Assembly (NCBI GenBank): GCA_047967505.1 | Contig: CM106538.1 | Length of the DNA: 64,000 bases | Source: Dipteris shenzhenensis | Lineage: Eukaryota > Polypodiophyta > Polypodiopsida > Gleicheniales | Strand: one strand, 5' to 3' | Shown here: piece by piece, positions 30,573 to 41,659 of the stretch | How positions within the stretch are numbered: the stretch's first letter is position 1 | Layout: the number at the start of each line of letters is the position of its first letter | The notes under the pieces: model-generated | The model's input: only the letters and a program-made list of their open reading frames with translations | Database searches by the model: none | Told to the model about the DNA's origin: nothing | Translations under genes and position numbers: made by a program

Positions 30573-31230
30573 AATGCATCGCTTTGTCCCAGTGTTCGAT
30601 GGGACTGGCTTTGAATCATGGAAGAGAATGATGACTCTTCATTTGAAGGGAGAAGGATACTTTCAAATTGTTGATGGCACCAAGAAGAAGCCAAATGTGA
30701 TAGCAGCAATGGTTTGTGGATATGGCACTTGTAAACAAATATGAAAAAAAGTCATAGATCGAGGTGTTGCATCTCTTGCACAAGCTTGACAATATGCAAT
30801 ACATTGAGGGTAAGGATTTGCGTGCTCATGTCAGAGAGATGAAAGAAATTTACAATCAACTTGCGTGTGCAAGAGAAGCTTACAAGATCCATGTGGGGTA
30901 GCAGAAATTGAGTTGTATTAATCACTTCTAAGTTCTTGGCATGCATTCACAAGTACATTGATGACCAACAAAGCATTGACATGGGAGCAAGTAGCAAATG
31001 CTCTTTATGAGGAAGAAACCATGCGAATTGACTTAGGAATGTTGACACTGAAAGTTGAGCATGCACTGATGTGAAGCACAGCAAGGAAAGATCAAGCTCT
31101 AGTGGCAAATGCAACACCAAAAGTCTCTACTTGTCCTCGATCCTCTAGACTAAAAGGCAAGTGTAGATATTGTGGAATAGAAGACCATTTTGAATTTGAG
31201 TGTAGATGAAAGCTTGCAGATCTGGAACAA
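30573..31230 (+). pseudogene. Copia-3 gag, decayed
   Basis: It opens with HRFVPVFDGTGFESWKRMMT, the conserved start of copia gag (F.G..F..W). After stops and frame changes it reads SLLSSWHAFTSTLMTNKALTW, then the knuckle KCRYCGIEDHFEFECR (CX2CX4HX4C spacing kept). Stops at about 30741, 31073 and 31207 interrupt it. Confidence 0.8.
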
Positions 31231-32600
31231 GTGAAGGAGCTCAAGTTAAGATCACCGACATCGGCAGACTCTACAAATGATAAAGTGCGCATGCATGAAG
31301 CCTGTCACGTATCAAAGGCATGCATGGTGGATAGTCTCATCCTCGACTCTAGAGCAAATCACTACATGAGTTATGACAAAGATTGGTTCCTAGGCTACAA
31401 GCCATGCACTTCAATCATAACCATTCAAATGGGTGATACTTTTTGGCTCTCTAGAGTACTATATGTTCCGAACTTGAGACAAGATCTAATTTCAATAGCA
31501 TGGTTGACTGACATGGGACTAGTAGTTGAGTTCAATGCTAGCTCTAGTATCATTCTTCTTAAGGAGTCTAATCAGATAGTTTCCAAAGGTATTCGACATC
31601 AATGATTGGACATTGTAGAAATTAAAAACGTAGTGCTAGTGGCCACCAGTGATAGTAATATTGATTTTTGGCATGAGCGTGTTGCTCACACAAGTATCAA
31701 AAATATCAAACTTCTCCACTCTCAAGGTCTTGTGCTAGGTTTTCCATCCCAGATCACCCACGATTGGGAACTTTTGAGGCATGTGTACTTAAACACATTA
31801 GAAGCTCATTCTCATGTCAAGGTGAACGAGCCTTAGAGCTCCTTGCTTGATTGCACTCTGATCTCTACGGTCCTATTCCAGTTCCCTCAAAAGGAAAAAG
31901 CAAATACTACATGACGTTCGTGGATGATGCAAGTCGATGGACCAAAGCATATTTTCTCAAGCACAAATCACAAGCTTTTGAGTGCTTTCAACACTATCAA
32001 AAAATGGATGAGCTACAAATAGGAAAGAGACTCAAAGTGTTTCGATTAGGGAATGGGGAAAGGAAGCATCGGACAACAAGTGGTTCTCAGCTCACACTAT
32101 GCTCACTGAAAGTAATTTGGATCCATCATTCTAGCACAAAACAATCCATACTTCTATATATGTACAAAATTGGCTTCCCAGTTTTGCATTGGAGAATTCT
32201 ACACCCTACAAACAATGGAAAGGTACAAAGCCAGATGTCTCATATTTCAAGGTCTTTGGATGCCATGCTTTGCTAAGACTCCCGTAGTACATTGTGACAA
32301 ATTTGATCCAAGAAGTGTTCGGACTATCTTCATAGGATATCTTTTAGATCTATCTTTCAGTTCAATGTGGTTACAAGTTGTGGGATCCAATTCATGTTCA
32401 TATGCTTGTTAGCACCGATGTCATATTCCATGAAGATATTTTTTCGGGTGTAACTGATCATCGTGTGGATCTTTCAACTTTGGATTTCCTAGAGCAAGAT
32501 CCTACTGTGTGTGCTTTGCTTGCCACAAGTGAACTTGCAGACATTCAATTGTTTTTTGTTGCTTTTCTCCCCTCCCCCCCCTTCCTTGCCTATATAAACC
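31231..32600 (+). pseudogene. Copia-3 protease and integrase, decayed
   Basis: Protease: LILDSRANHYMSYDKDWFLG, where the active DSGA reads DSRA, then VLYVPNLRQDLISIAWL. GAG-pre-integrase: FWHERVAHTSIKNIKLLHSQ. Integrase: LHSDLYGPIPVPSKGKSKYY and MTFVDDASRWTKAYFLKHKS (31851-31970), followed by RLGNGE where RSDNGGE is expected. The catalytic Glu region is missing. Post-core sequence DPRSVRTIFIGY and VSTDVIFHEDIFSG follows at 32305-32450. RT and RNase H are absent, so the element ends by deletion near 32600. Confidence 0.82.
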
Positions 32601-32639
32601 CTCCTCCCCCCCCCTGGCATATTGGAAAGGACTCCAATT

Positions 32640-32849
32640 AAGTCTCTCTCTCTCTCTCCCCTAATTTGTATGTTTATTTTAATGATCTCCTACGAGAGAG
32701 AGAGAGAGAGTGTGTGTGAAGAGAAAGAAAGAGAGTGAAAAGAAATTGTTCTTCTTCTTCTTTTCACTCTCTTTCTCTCTCTTTAAAATTGTTCTTCTTC
32801 TTCTTTTCACTGTCTCTCTTTTCACTCTCTTTCTCTCTCTTCACACACA

Positions 32850-32901
<52 letters not shown>

Positions 32902-32999
32902 GGATCATTAAAATAACATACAAATTATGGGAGAGGGAGAGGGAGAGAGAGAGTCTCGTAGGGGATCATTAAAATAACATACAAATTAGGGGAGAGGGA

Positions 33000-33041
<42 letters not shown>

Positions 33042-33196
33042 CATGGAGAGGGAGAATAAATGTTGGTTAGAGAGAGAGAGTGAAGAGAGAGAAAGAGAGT
33101 GAAAAGGGAGGCAGTGAAAAGAAGAAGAACAATTTTAATGTATTGGAAAATACTACATAGACATCGTGTAGGGGATCATTAAAATAAACATACAAA

Positions 33197-33249
<53 letters not shown>

Positions 33250-33385
33250 AGGGAGGGAGGGAGGGAGGGAGGGAGGAAGGGAGGGATGTCATAAAGCGGG
33301 AGAATAATAATCTGTTGGTAAGAGATGTAGATAGATAGATAGATACAGATACAGATACAGATACAGATACAGATACAAATACAGA

Positions 33386-33417
<32 letters not shown>

Positions 33418-33429
33418 CATACATATATC

Positions 33430-33471
<42 letters not shown>

Positions 33472-33475
33472 GTGT
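32640..33475. repeat. Compound simple-repeat and inverted-repeat block
   Basis: It contains (CT)n at 32642-32660 and 32851-32896, (GA)n at about 32694-32710, 32990-33040, 33199-33243 and 33447-33472, (GGGA)n at 33243-33290, (GATA)/(CAGATA)n at 33329-33385, (CATA)n at 33386-33425 and (TA)n at 33429-33448. A unique word GGGGATCATTAAAATAACAT with flank occurs three times (about 32899, 32961 and 33172) and once inverted (about 32660-32690). GTGAAAAGAAGAAGAACAAT-type words also occur in both orientations. Confidence 0.9.
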
Positions 33476-33879
33476 CACAAGTGGAATTGGTGGAACAAAA
33501 AATGGCGGTTGCAAAAAAACTCGCTTCCCGCCCATCCCCTTATGTACAAATCTTTTTTATAATATAATACAAACTTCTTTTTGTTCAAAAACAAAAAAAA
33601 CTTAGTACTCTAAGAGGCACTTTGGTGTTAGTTTCACCATCCTATAAGTATTCCATAGTTTGGAGGAGTAATCACAAGTCTTTAGGTCTATTACAAGAAC
33701 CAATCATGAGTAGAGTGAGATCATAGTCATAGTGGTATTCATTGTGTGTACTTTCCTAGGAGACTTGATTTAAATATATTATCCCATAGCATTTATTTTA
33801 TACTGGACATGTAAGACCCACAATTTTCCTTCATCTTGCATTCGGTCCATTGATGGTGCAAGGTCCACGTACCTGCATG
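33476..33879. other. No gene recognised
   Basis: AT-rich sequence between the repeat block and the first copia-4 coding sequence. By position it could be remains of the copia-4 leader or early gag, but no motif supports that. Confidence 0.25.
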
Positions 33880-34604
33880 AGATAATTGGTGCACTTGTCC
33901 CAAAATCTAGCACAAAGATGCATACGGATTCTCCCACCAAAGTACGACGGTCTTGTTACAGCACTAAATACACAGAACAAAAATCTGCCCCTTAACTTTG
34001 AGGATTTCAGTGCAATGCTTCTAGAGGAGGAGATGCATCAAAAGATGAGGACTAGAGAAGATTCAACTTTCTACACTAGATCAAAGAAAGGTAAGGTAAG
34101 GACTCTAGTAACCCATCTTCTTCTAATGATAAAAAGAGAAAGAAGAAGATTAAGTGCTTCTATTGCAACAAGGCAAGGCACAAGCAGAATGAGTGCCGAA
34201 AGAAGATTGCAGATGAGAAGAACAGAGTAAAGAAAGAGTCTAGCAACAGCGCGCAGGCAGTACCAGTAGAGCTGTTCATAGCAATTGAGGAGATTTGCAT
34301 GGAGGCAATTCATGTACCTGTAGATGAACCTTGGATTATTGACACTGGTGCATCACACCACATGACCAGTCAGAAGGATTGGTATACTTCTCTACAACCG
34401 GTAGGGAATGACATCCTGGTAGCAATCGGCAATGATGCAAAATGTCCAGCAAAAGGAAAAGGTACAATTGCTCTCAAGTCAGATGGAGTTGTAAAACAAT
34501 TGTCCGATGTTCTTTATGTGCCAGATATCAAGAGGAACTTGTTGTCCATTTCTGCGATCACGGATCGGGACCTCAAAGCTCAATTCGATAAGAATGGTGC
34601 ATAG
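33880..34604 (+). pseudogene. Copia-4 gag end and protease
   Basis: Gag C-terminus: PPKYDGLVTALNTQ and NFEDFSAMLLEEEMHQKM. A frame change then gives the knuckle CFYCNKARHKQNEC (Gly of the knuckle replaced). The frame 34299-34604 has the protease PWIIDTGASHHMTSQKDWYT and LSDVLYVPDIKRNLLSISAI, with the DTGA active site intact. It ends at TAG 34602-34604. The 5' part of gag and the 5' LTR are absent. Confidence 0.88.
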
Positions 34605-36067
34605 ATTTTGGATCTTCAAGGAAGGTCATTGGTAAAGGTAGATGGCACAACAACATCTACGAACTCTTAGCTTTTAGTGCTCGAGCCGATGTGAAGAACA
34701 CTAAGCTATGGCATGAGAGGTTTGGTCATCTAAACCTTAGTTCTTTAAAGGAGATGCATGAAAGTGGAATGATTACAGACCTACCAGAAATTACAGATCT
34801 GCTCGATGTATGTGAAGCTTGCATGATGGGCAAGTAGCATCGGCAGCCCTTTCCTAAAGAGGCCAGTAGGGCAAAGGCTCCTCTAGAGCTCGTTCACATG
34901 GACCTCTACGGAAAGATGGAGATGGAAGCTTTGGGTGGTTCCTACTACTTCATGACGCTGATCGACGACTACAGTAGAAAGATATTGATATCCTTCCTGA
35001 AGACTAAAGATGAGGCTTTTAGTAAGTTCAAAGAATGGCATGTAATCGTCAAGAAAGAATCAGGGAGGAAGGTGAAGAAGTTGAGATCAAATAGAGGTGG
35101 AGAGTTCACATCAAGTGAATTCGAAAGTTACTGCAAAAGTCACGGGATCAAATTCCCATGTAGCATTTGCTTCCAAGGCATCCATTTCTTCATCCATGGC
35201 TTTCTCCCATTTTTCTTAGTAGAGACCCCCGCCACACACATCACAGCAAAATGGAGTAGCAGAATGCAAGATGCGCGTCATCTGCGAAATGGGCAGGAGT
35301 ATGATGAAAGAGAAAGATTTGCCAAAGGCTTTCTAGGCTAAAGCATGTAACACAGCAGTTTACATTCTCAATCATAGCTACACGAAGGCTGTAACGGGAT
35401 GACTCCAATGCATGCCTTTTTTGGTAAGAAACCTTCAGTTGCACATTTCAAAGTTTTTGGATGTGATTGTTTTGTGCATGTCCCTGATGCTAACGGGACC
35501 AAATGGGAACCGAAGAGCCAAAAGTGTATTTTCTTGGGCTACAATGAAGAGGCGAAGGGTTACCATCTCTATAACCCTATTATCAAGAAGGTAATAGTAA
35601 GTTGCGATGTGGTCTTCTCAGAACAGCCGCATCAATTGGAGGAGGATGCTTCCTTCCCAGACAACCAGGACCAGGATATCCATCCAGTACAACCACCAAT
35701 AGCAGACCAAACTCCCCCAATGGTGCTTGGGAGGATTCAAGATAAAGAAGAGGAAGAAGAGCCTACAGAACCACAATGGCAACGGCCATTCCCGAAGTGG
35801 GTAAAGCAGCTTTTGGACAGCAGAGAACCTCCAGCCATTAAGGAGGAACCATCCGAACACCGTCGGTCCAAGAGATTAGAGGAGCAAAGAAGGGCGCAGG
35901 AACACTTGGTCAACTATGCTTTGATGACAGAGGTGATCCATGCTGATGAACCCATGTGTCTTAAAGAGGCACAGGGTGATGATAGGTGGATGGAGGCTAT
36001 GCAGTCGGAGTATGGCTCCATAATGAAGAACAACACTTGGGACCTTGTGGATCGACCACCAAAATGA
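34605..36067 (+). pseudogene. Copia-4 integrase and linker
   Basis: GAG-pre-integrase LWHERFGHLNLSSL is at about 34707 and CEACMMGKxHRQPF at about 34812. Integrase core: HMDLYGKMEMEALGGSYYFM, LIDDYSRKILISFLKTK and KKLRSNRGGEFTSSEF (Asp of RSDNGGE changed to Asn). The Glu block lies in another frame (QNGVAECKMRVICEMGRSMM, about 35250-35310). Then 35399-36067 is open (222 codons), with MTPMHAFFGKKPSVAHFKVF, GYNEEAKGYHLYNP and an acidic linker ending DDRWMEAMQSEYGSIMKNNT. Confidence 0.88.
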
Positions 36068-37443
36068 TATGTAATCGGCACCAAGTGGGTGTACAAGACG
36101 AAATACAAGTCCGACGGCATGTTGGATAAGTACAAGGCTCGGCTCATGGCAAAAGGATTCGCACAAGTACATGGTTTTGATTATCAGGATACTTTTGCTC
36201 CCACAACTTGACTAACCACAATTCGCAGTGTTTTGGCGTTAGATGCCCAGGGAAGTTGGCCCCTGTTTCAAATGGATGTAAAATCTATATTTTTGAATGG
36301 AGATCTTAAGGAGGAGGTATAAGTGGAACAACCACTAGGTTTTAAGATCCTCGATTCAGAAGGTAAAGTCTATAAAGTGAAGAAGGCACTTTACGCGCTG
36401 AAACAGGCCCCAGAGCGTGGTACCAGTGGATTGATGCCTACTTTCTACAAAACAGGTTCAGGAGGAGCCCATCTGATGCAAATTTGTATATCTATAGAGA
36501 AGGAGACAGGTGTATGATCATGGTCCTTTATGTGGATGATCTTGTCATAACAGGGAACCATGAAGAGAAGATTTTGCAGACAAAGAAGTTGCTAGGAAGA
36601 GAGTTTGAAATGACAGACCTCGGACTGATGCATTTCTGTTTGGGGATTGAAGTTTGGCAAGAGCCAAAACAGATCTTCATTTCATAGTTGAAGTATGCTG
36701 GAGAGATACTGAAGGCATTTGGCATGGCTGAGTGCAAGACAATTGGCACCCCTATGGAGGTTAACGTGAAGCTCTCAAACAAGGATTCATCACCACTGGT
36801 GGATGAAGCGAAGTACAGAAGGCTTGTGGGCAGCTTGATTTACTTGTGCCACATGCGACCAGACATCAACTTTGCGACTGGTGTACTAAGCAGGTTTTCC
36901 AATAAGCCCCAGGAGAACCATTAGAGGGCAGGGATGCGGGTGCTCAAATACATCAAATGCACACTTGATTATGGCATCACGTATACCAAGGGCAACATCT
37001 TGACCAGATTTTGTGACTCGGATTGGGCAGGAGACGTGGACAGTAGCAGATCAGTGATAAGTTATTGCTTCTTACTTGGATCTGGAGCTGTGTCATGGGT
37101 CAGTAAGAAGCAACCCATAGTTGCTCTTTCTTCTACCGAGGCTGAGTACAAATCAACATGCTTTGCTTCTTGCGAGGCAGTATGGTTAAGGAGGATTTTA
37201 GGGGACATGGGTGCAATGTAGAACAAGCCAACACAGTTATCATGTGACAATCAGAGTTGCATGACGATTGTGAAGAACCTGTGTTCCACGCTCGCACAAA
37301 ACACATTGAGATTCAAGATCACTTTGTATGCGAGCTCATCATGGATGGAGAGGTCGACTTGGTGTACTGTCCGACTATAAAGAATGCTGCGGACATCTTC
37401 ACGAAGGCTCTTGGAAGAGACTTGCTAGAGAGGCATCTTCATT
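36068..37443 (+). pseudogene. Copia-4 reverse transcriptase and RNase H
   Basis: RT: VIGTKWVYKTKYKSDGMLDK, YKARLMAKGFAQVHGFDYQD, FQMDVKSIFLNGDLKEEV, KKALYALKQAP and MVLYVDDLVITGN (36520-36558), with YVDD intact. RNase H: RFCDSDWAGDVDSSRSVISY, AVSWVSKKQPIVALSSTEAE and HARTKHIEIQDHFVCELIM. It ends ADIFTKALGRDLLERHLH at 37443-37445. Stops at 36065, 36209, 36320, 36685, 36922 and 37219 and frame changes near 36510 and 37250 disable it. Confidence 0.9.
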
Positions 37444-37499
37444 GACTTGGCATTGGGCCGAAAAAGTAAGTTCACTTGCGGGTGGACATTGAGGGGTGG

Positions 37500-37977
37500 T
37501 GTTAGATATCAATGCTCCACTCTCGTATAACTATGCGGGAACCAACTAACTCTACTTATAAGCCCCCCATATGAGGAGAAGGCATTTGAGTAGCTTGGTT
37601 ATCTGGTAGGTCCTGGTTTGGACATCAGATGGGGGCCATGTGTGGCCTGATGGCTGGATGGCTTCAGATAGAGTTGGCACACTGCCAACTAGGCTATATG
37701 CAAGTGTGGGAAGGCATCCCATGACTGACCGCACTGAGGGTAGACGGAACATTTCTCGGGACAACCCACTCTCGGGTTGCGGGGCCTGTTTGGAGCCCCA
37801 GATGATCCGGGATGGCTCTGGGCCGAACGGAAACCGTAGGTGAGTTGCTCTATTTTGTGCCACGATTCTATCGTGTGGTCGGTGGCCTATTTTGGGACCG
37901 ACCTCCAGTCACCCGTTTTGGGCGAACTGGGTCGGCGGATCGATAGCTCGTGCTCTACATGGTGAGCATGTCAGATC
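37500..37977 (+). repeat. Copia-4 3' LTR (end approximate)
   Basis: A purine-rich run GGACATTGAGGGGTGG precedes TGTTAGATATCAATGC at 37500, the usual polypurine tract plus LTR start. The end is placed at a CA near 37974-37977 (GAGCATGTCA) but this is unproven because the 5' LTR is missing. Confidence 0.5.
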
Positions 37978-40233
37978 TACTTTAGGACTTTTCCAGATGC
38001 CATAAGCAACTATAATCATGGCTTAAATTTTAGTCATACAATAGAAAAAGTGGGGAAGAAAGAACCACCTTTAGATAAAGCCACTTCATTCCATTGTAAT
38101 CTTGAAGTGATGGAGCAAGTAGATATACCGTTCTACAAAACTTGAAAATAGATAAAGTATAATACATTCCAAATTTCAAAAACTATCGAGATGTTAGATA
38201 TCTCAAAACCTTTAGTAGAAAAGAAATTACTCCTTGAGAAAATTATATTTATGGAAGCTAAAAGTAGATTCTATGTGCTTGACTAGGTGGTTGATGAGGT
38301 CAAGAAAGAGAACCATCCAATGGTTCCTACATGATAACACCAATCATGGTTTCAAGGATTTTGCATCCTAAGATACTAATGTACTTTGTAGGATGCTTAC
38401 TACATGAGTATATTGGGACTAAAGTCCATTCTAAAGTTTTAAACTCAAGGTTATCAAAATATTTTTGAATGACTTATATATACATTCTAATGTGAAATCA
38501 AAGAATTTCCTAGGGACTATCATGAATATATTGGGATTAAAGTCCATTCTAAAGTTCCAAACTCAAGATTATCAAAATAGTTTTCAAATGACTCATATGT
38601 ATACATCTCTAGATGTGAATTTTTTAGAAGCCTCATGTAAAGCCTTGCATAATCCATTGAATAATATCTGATAACTTTTTCTCCAAGCTTAAAATATATG
38701 TTATAGTTGTAAAAGTTTCATAAAAACTTGATGAATTACTTTAACCCAAAACAACAAAGCCTTGATGAATGATTGTAACAAATTATGACAAGAAGATTTA
38801 TTTATTTTTAAAGCAAAGGTGTAAAATATAATTACAACATCAATGACATTATCTTGAGGGGGTTGTGTGTAAGCAATTGCAGGGCAATTGCACATTTATT
38901 TGACAATATGGTACAAGATTATGTTTTGGGTCCTTTAAATTGTATACTAGATATTGTGCGAAATGCTAGACATAAACTTTTGCCTACGAGGATGCAAACA
39001 ATTCATTTATATGTTCATTCAAGAAATCGTGGTTTTTGGTAGAGGTAAGGGCACTTAGTTATTTTTATTTCCGTTGGTTGCCCCATCTCCTACCTCAAAA
39101 GGGGGACAAATGGTCCTCTCCCCTTCCCCTATGTAACCCACTCCTTTCCTTCACCTTGTAATGTCCTTGCAATTAACAATCTTCAACTATCTACCACTGC
39201 TATTAACTACTCATTGCTTCATTGTATAGTAGCTAAGCTCCTTACCATTAGCAAGCATTTCTTACTTGTGGCCTATATTACTCACAATAAAGCATCGCTA
39301 TGCTTTTAAAAAATTGTTTTATTAGCAATATTGTCATGACATTAGTTATTGAGCAACTTTTACAACTGTTGTCTTTGTAGCTCTTCGCGATAATTAAATT
39401 GGAGTAGTGAATATTTCAAACTCAAACTAGCTATCATTCAGTGCACAAAATATACTTGTGTGTTACATGTTCATGTATACATGTAAGTACATATGTATTC
39501 ATGCCTTCTTGTAGGGAGCCTGGCAGAGCAACAAAATATACATTTCAATCAACCTAACCCTTGTATCTTATATGTCTGACTAGGAAGAGCTAGTTGGTGG
39601 AAGAGTAGATTGGATGGGCTTGAGAGTAGGAGACTTACGGTAGATATCCCAAATGTGTACGCTCCTACTTGCAAACAATGGATAGGATCCTTATAGCATC
39701 ACCCTATTAATTGCTTGTCAGCTGTAATCTCCTAGGCTGCTAGAGGTAAGCACATCCTAGGCAATACCTCCTTCGCAAATATCCATGCAAATAGTGAGAA
39801 GAATCAAGGAGCAATTTAGCTTCTCCATCAAGGCAAAGATCTATGAAGGGATTCAAAGTTCACTGAATGGTAGGGTATCAAATGCTCTGTAATTCTAACA
39901 TAATTCCTTGCTGGAGAGGCTAGAACACTCCTCTACTAAAGGCTAGGTTATGCAACATCAAGATGCCCCAAACATCTTGACGGGCACAATGATGTCGAAT
40001 CCCTCTCTCAGTGTCATGCATTTGGAGCAATTTTGACCTAGACTAGCCTAGATAGGAGTGAGAATTCCAAACGGTCTCTACAACATGGAGGATGTGAGAC
40101 AAGACATTTTATAAATCTAGATCCTCAAGGACACTCCCCCTTGGGATGGATGCAACCACTAGATAGCAAAGGCCATCCAAAGGACCAATGCAACATTATA
40201 AGAGCACACGCTTTTAGCAAATGACTAGTCCAA

Positions 40234-40234
<1 letters not shown>
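37978..40234. other. Mostly unassigned AT-rich region
   Basis: No protein family is recognised on either strand. It contains a 118-bp tandem duplication at 38404-38639. Around 39595-39700 a plus-strand scrap (NVYAPTCKQWIGS) faintly recalls a LINE endonuclease. At 39041-39300 a T/C-rich promoter- or LTR-like stretch is seen. None of these is strong enough for a call. Confidence 0.35.
38404..38639. repeat. 118-bp tandem duplication
   Basis: Copies 38404-38521 and 38522-38639 share TAAAGTCCATTCTAAAGTT, AACTCAAGRTTATCAAAATA and GACTYATATRTATACAT. They have about 15% differences, so the duplication is old. Confidence 0.8.
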
Positions 40235-40279
<45 letters not shown>

Positions 40280-40302
40280 ACACACACACACACACAAACA
40301 CA
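40235..40302. repeat. (GA)n-(CA)n microsatellite at a LINE-A 3' end
   Basis: About 40 bp of (GA)n pass directly into about 25 bp of (CA)n and then into the LINE-A 3' sequence GATGTATTACCGTCTTTGGG. In minus-strand sense it is the tail of the element. Confidence 0.9.
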
Positions 40303-41600
40303 CAGATGTATTACCGTCTTTGGGAGGCCTCATGGGCCTACGAGACAAAGTACAATAACTCATACAAACCACTGTGGGCTGAGGCAAAAGGGCTCATTTA
40401 GGCCCTTTGTAGAGTACTCTACTATAGTATCGTACTGTACTAAACCAAACAAAGCTCAAAATTCAAACCTCAAAGCTAGAAGCTAATAGCTAATACTCAA
40501 TCTTAGAATCAACACACATAGCCAGGTGCCATGGTGGCTCTCCCGTGAGCTATAAAAATATCTCGTATGTGTGTTTGTTGGGTCGTCTCACTGGTTATGG
40601 CGAGGGTCGTGTTCTCCATGATCTCTTTACCCAGTGGGCCATATCAAGATGACACCTCTGGTCGAACGGTCTCCTTCAAGTAGAGTGATGATGGGCTAGA
40701 CCTCCATCATAAGTGCTCTAAGTCGTTGCTACATCGTGTGTGGCTCCTGCATCTAGCTGCATCCCTCCTCCTCATGGTCTCATCTCACTAAACCCATGAT
40801 GCCCTCATGTCATGTATCTCCTCCTCCTGTACTCTGCCATGTCGAGGGGCACATACTCGAATGCGTAGAAATTTGTGGCGTGTCGATGTGCTCAGTCCAC
40901 CCCTGCCTCATGCGGGTACTATCCCCTCTGCTCTCTAATCTGATGCGATAAGGTCTATTTATGTCATTGTGTCTCCATCAGATAGGGCTAATGCAGACCT
41001 GGTCAGTGATCATGGAAGTGAATTAGCCAAGAGAGGCTTACCGTGTCCCTCCTAAAATAGATAGTGAGCTGTCCTCACAGCTCATAGTAAATTGGGCAAG
41101 TACATAGGAAATGCTCCTCTGTGTCTCTCTCTCCCCCAAAGTGCATAGTCTGCAAATCTATTGCTCTCAAGGTGTACATGTGGTTTTCCTTGTCTCAATC
41201 CTTAGTTGATGATGGGACAAGACCCACATTTGTCCAATGGCAATCCTGAGGGTGTGTGAGACTCACCTATCCTCTAGATACTAGGTTCTAATAATTGCGA
41301 CACTCTCAAGAAGTGGTCGCAGTAAAATTGGGTCTTGGTGGGGAACTCCTAGCCCCCCTCCAAGTTCATATAGAGCTGGAGTAGGTCCAACTGTAAATAT
41401 GTTTGATCTCATCTTGTGGGACCAAGGGATCAAGGAGACAGTCCATCTGAATAAACTGGCTGTCAAACAATTTGGAAATGTGTGCATACCAAGCCATGAG
41501 AACCTCACTCTCAGCTAACCGTATAGATGACTCCAATGCCACACTCATAGGAAGCACGACACCTACCACGACATACACTTTGATCATAGCCTCTCCCTTG
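40303..41600 (-). pseudogene. LINE-A 3' part, minus strand
   Basis: The conserved LINE-A 3' terminus is at 40303-40400 (GTCTTTGGGAGGCCTCATGG on plus), matching 61263 onward. On the minus strand, reading rightmost first, LPMSVALESSIRLAESEVLM then AWYAHISKLFDSQFIQMD matches the C-terminal region of the 56-59 kb copy (ALSSSMALAGGGDQRCWYARTE). At about 41100-41150 a zinc-finger-like TEEHFLC box is present. Frames are broken throughout. The element is 5'-truncated at about 41600, where a plus-strand LINE-A begins. Confidence 0.7.
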
Positions 41601-41659
41601 CCTACTCTGAATGCCTAAACAGACTCCTAACCTACATCGATCACATACCACTCATATAG

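Noticed and set aside
33153-33431. Open frames of up to 92 codons on the minus strand with Tyr/Cys/Ile and Leu/Pro/Ser runs
   Set aside because: They are translations of (CATA), (GATA), (GGGA) and (GA) microsatellites, not genes.
37640-37863. Frames on both strands in the copia-4 LTR
   Set aside because: The region follows a polypurine tract and TGTTAG start, so it is LTR; the frames have no recognisable content.
40235-40486. Plus-strand frame starting with alternating Arg-Glu and His-Thr
   Set aside because: It is the (GA)n-(CA)n run plus the LINE-A 3' terminus read in the wrong sense.
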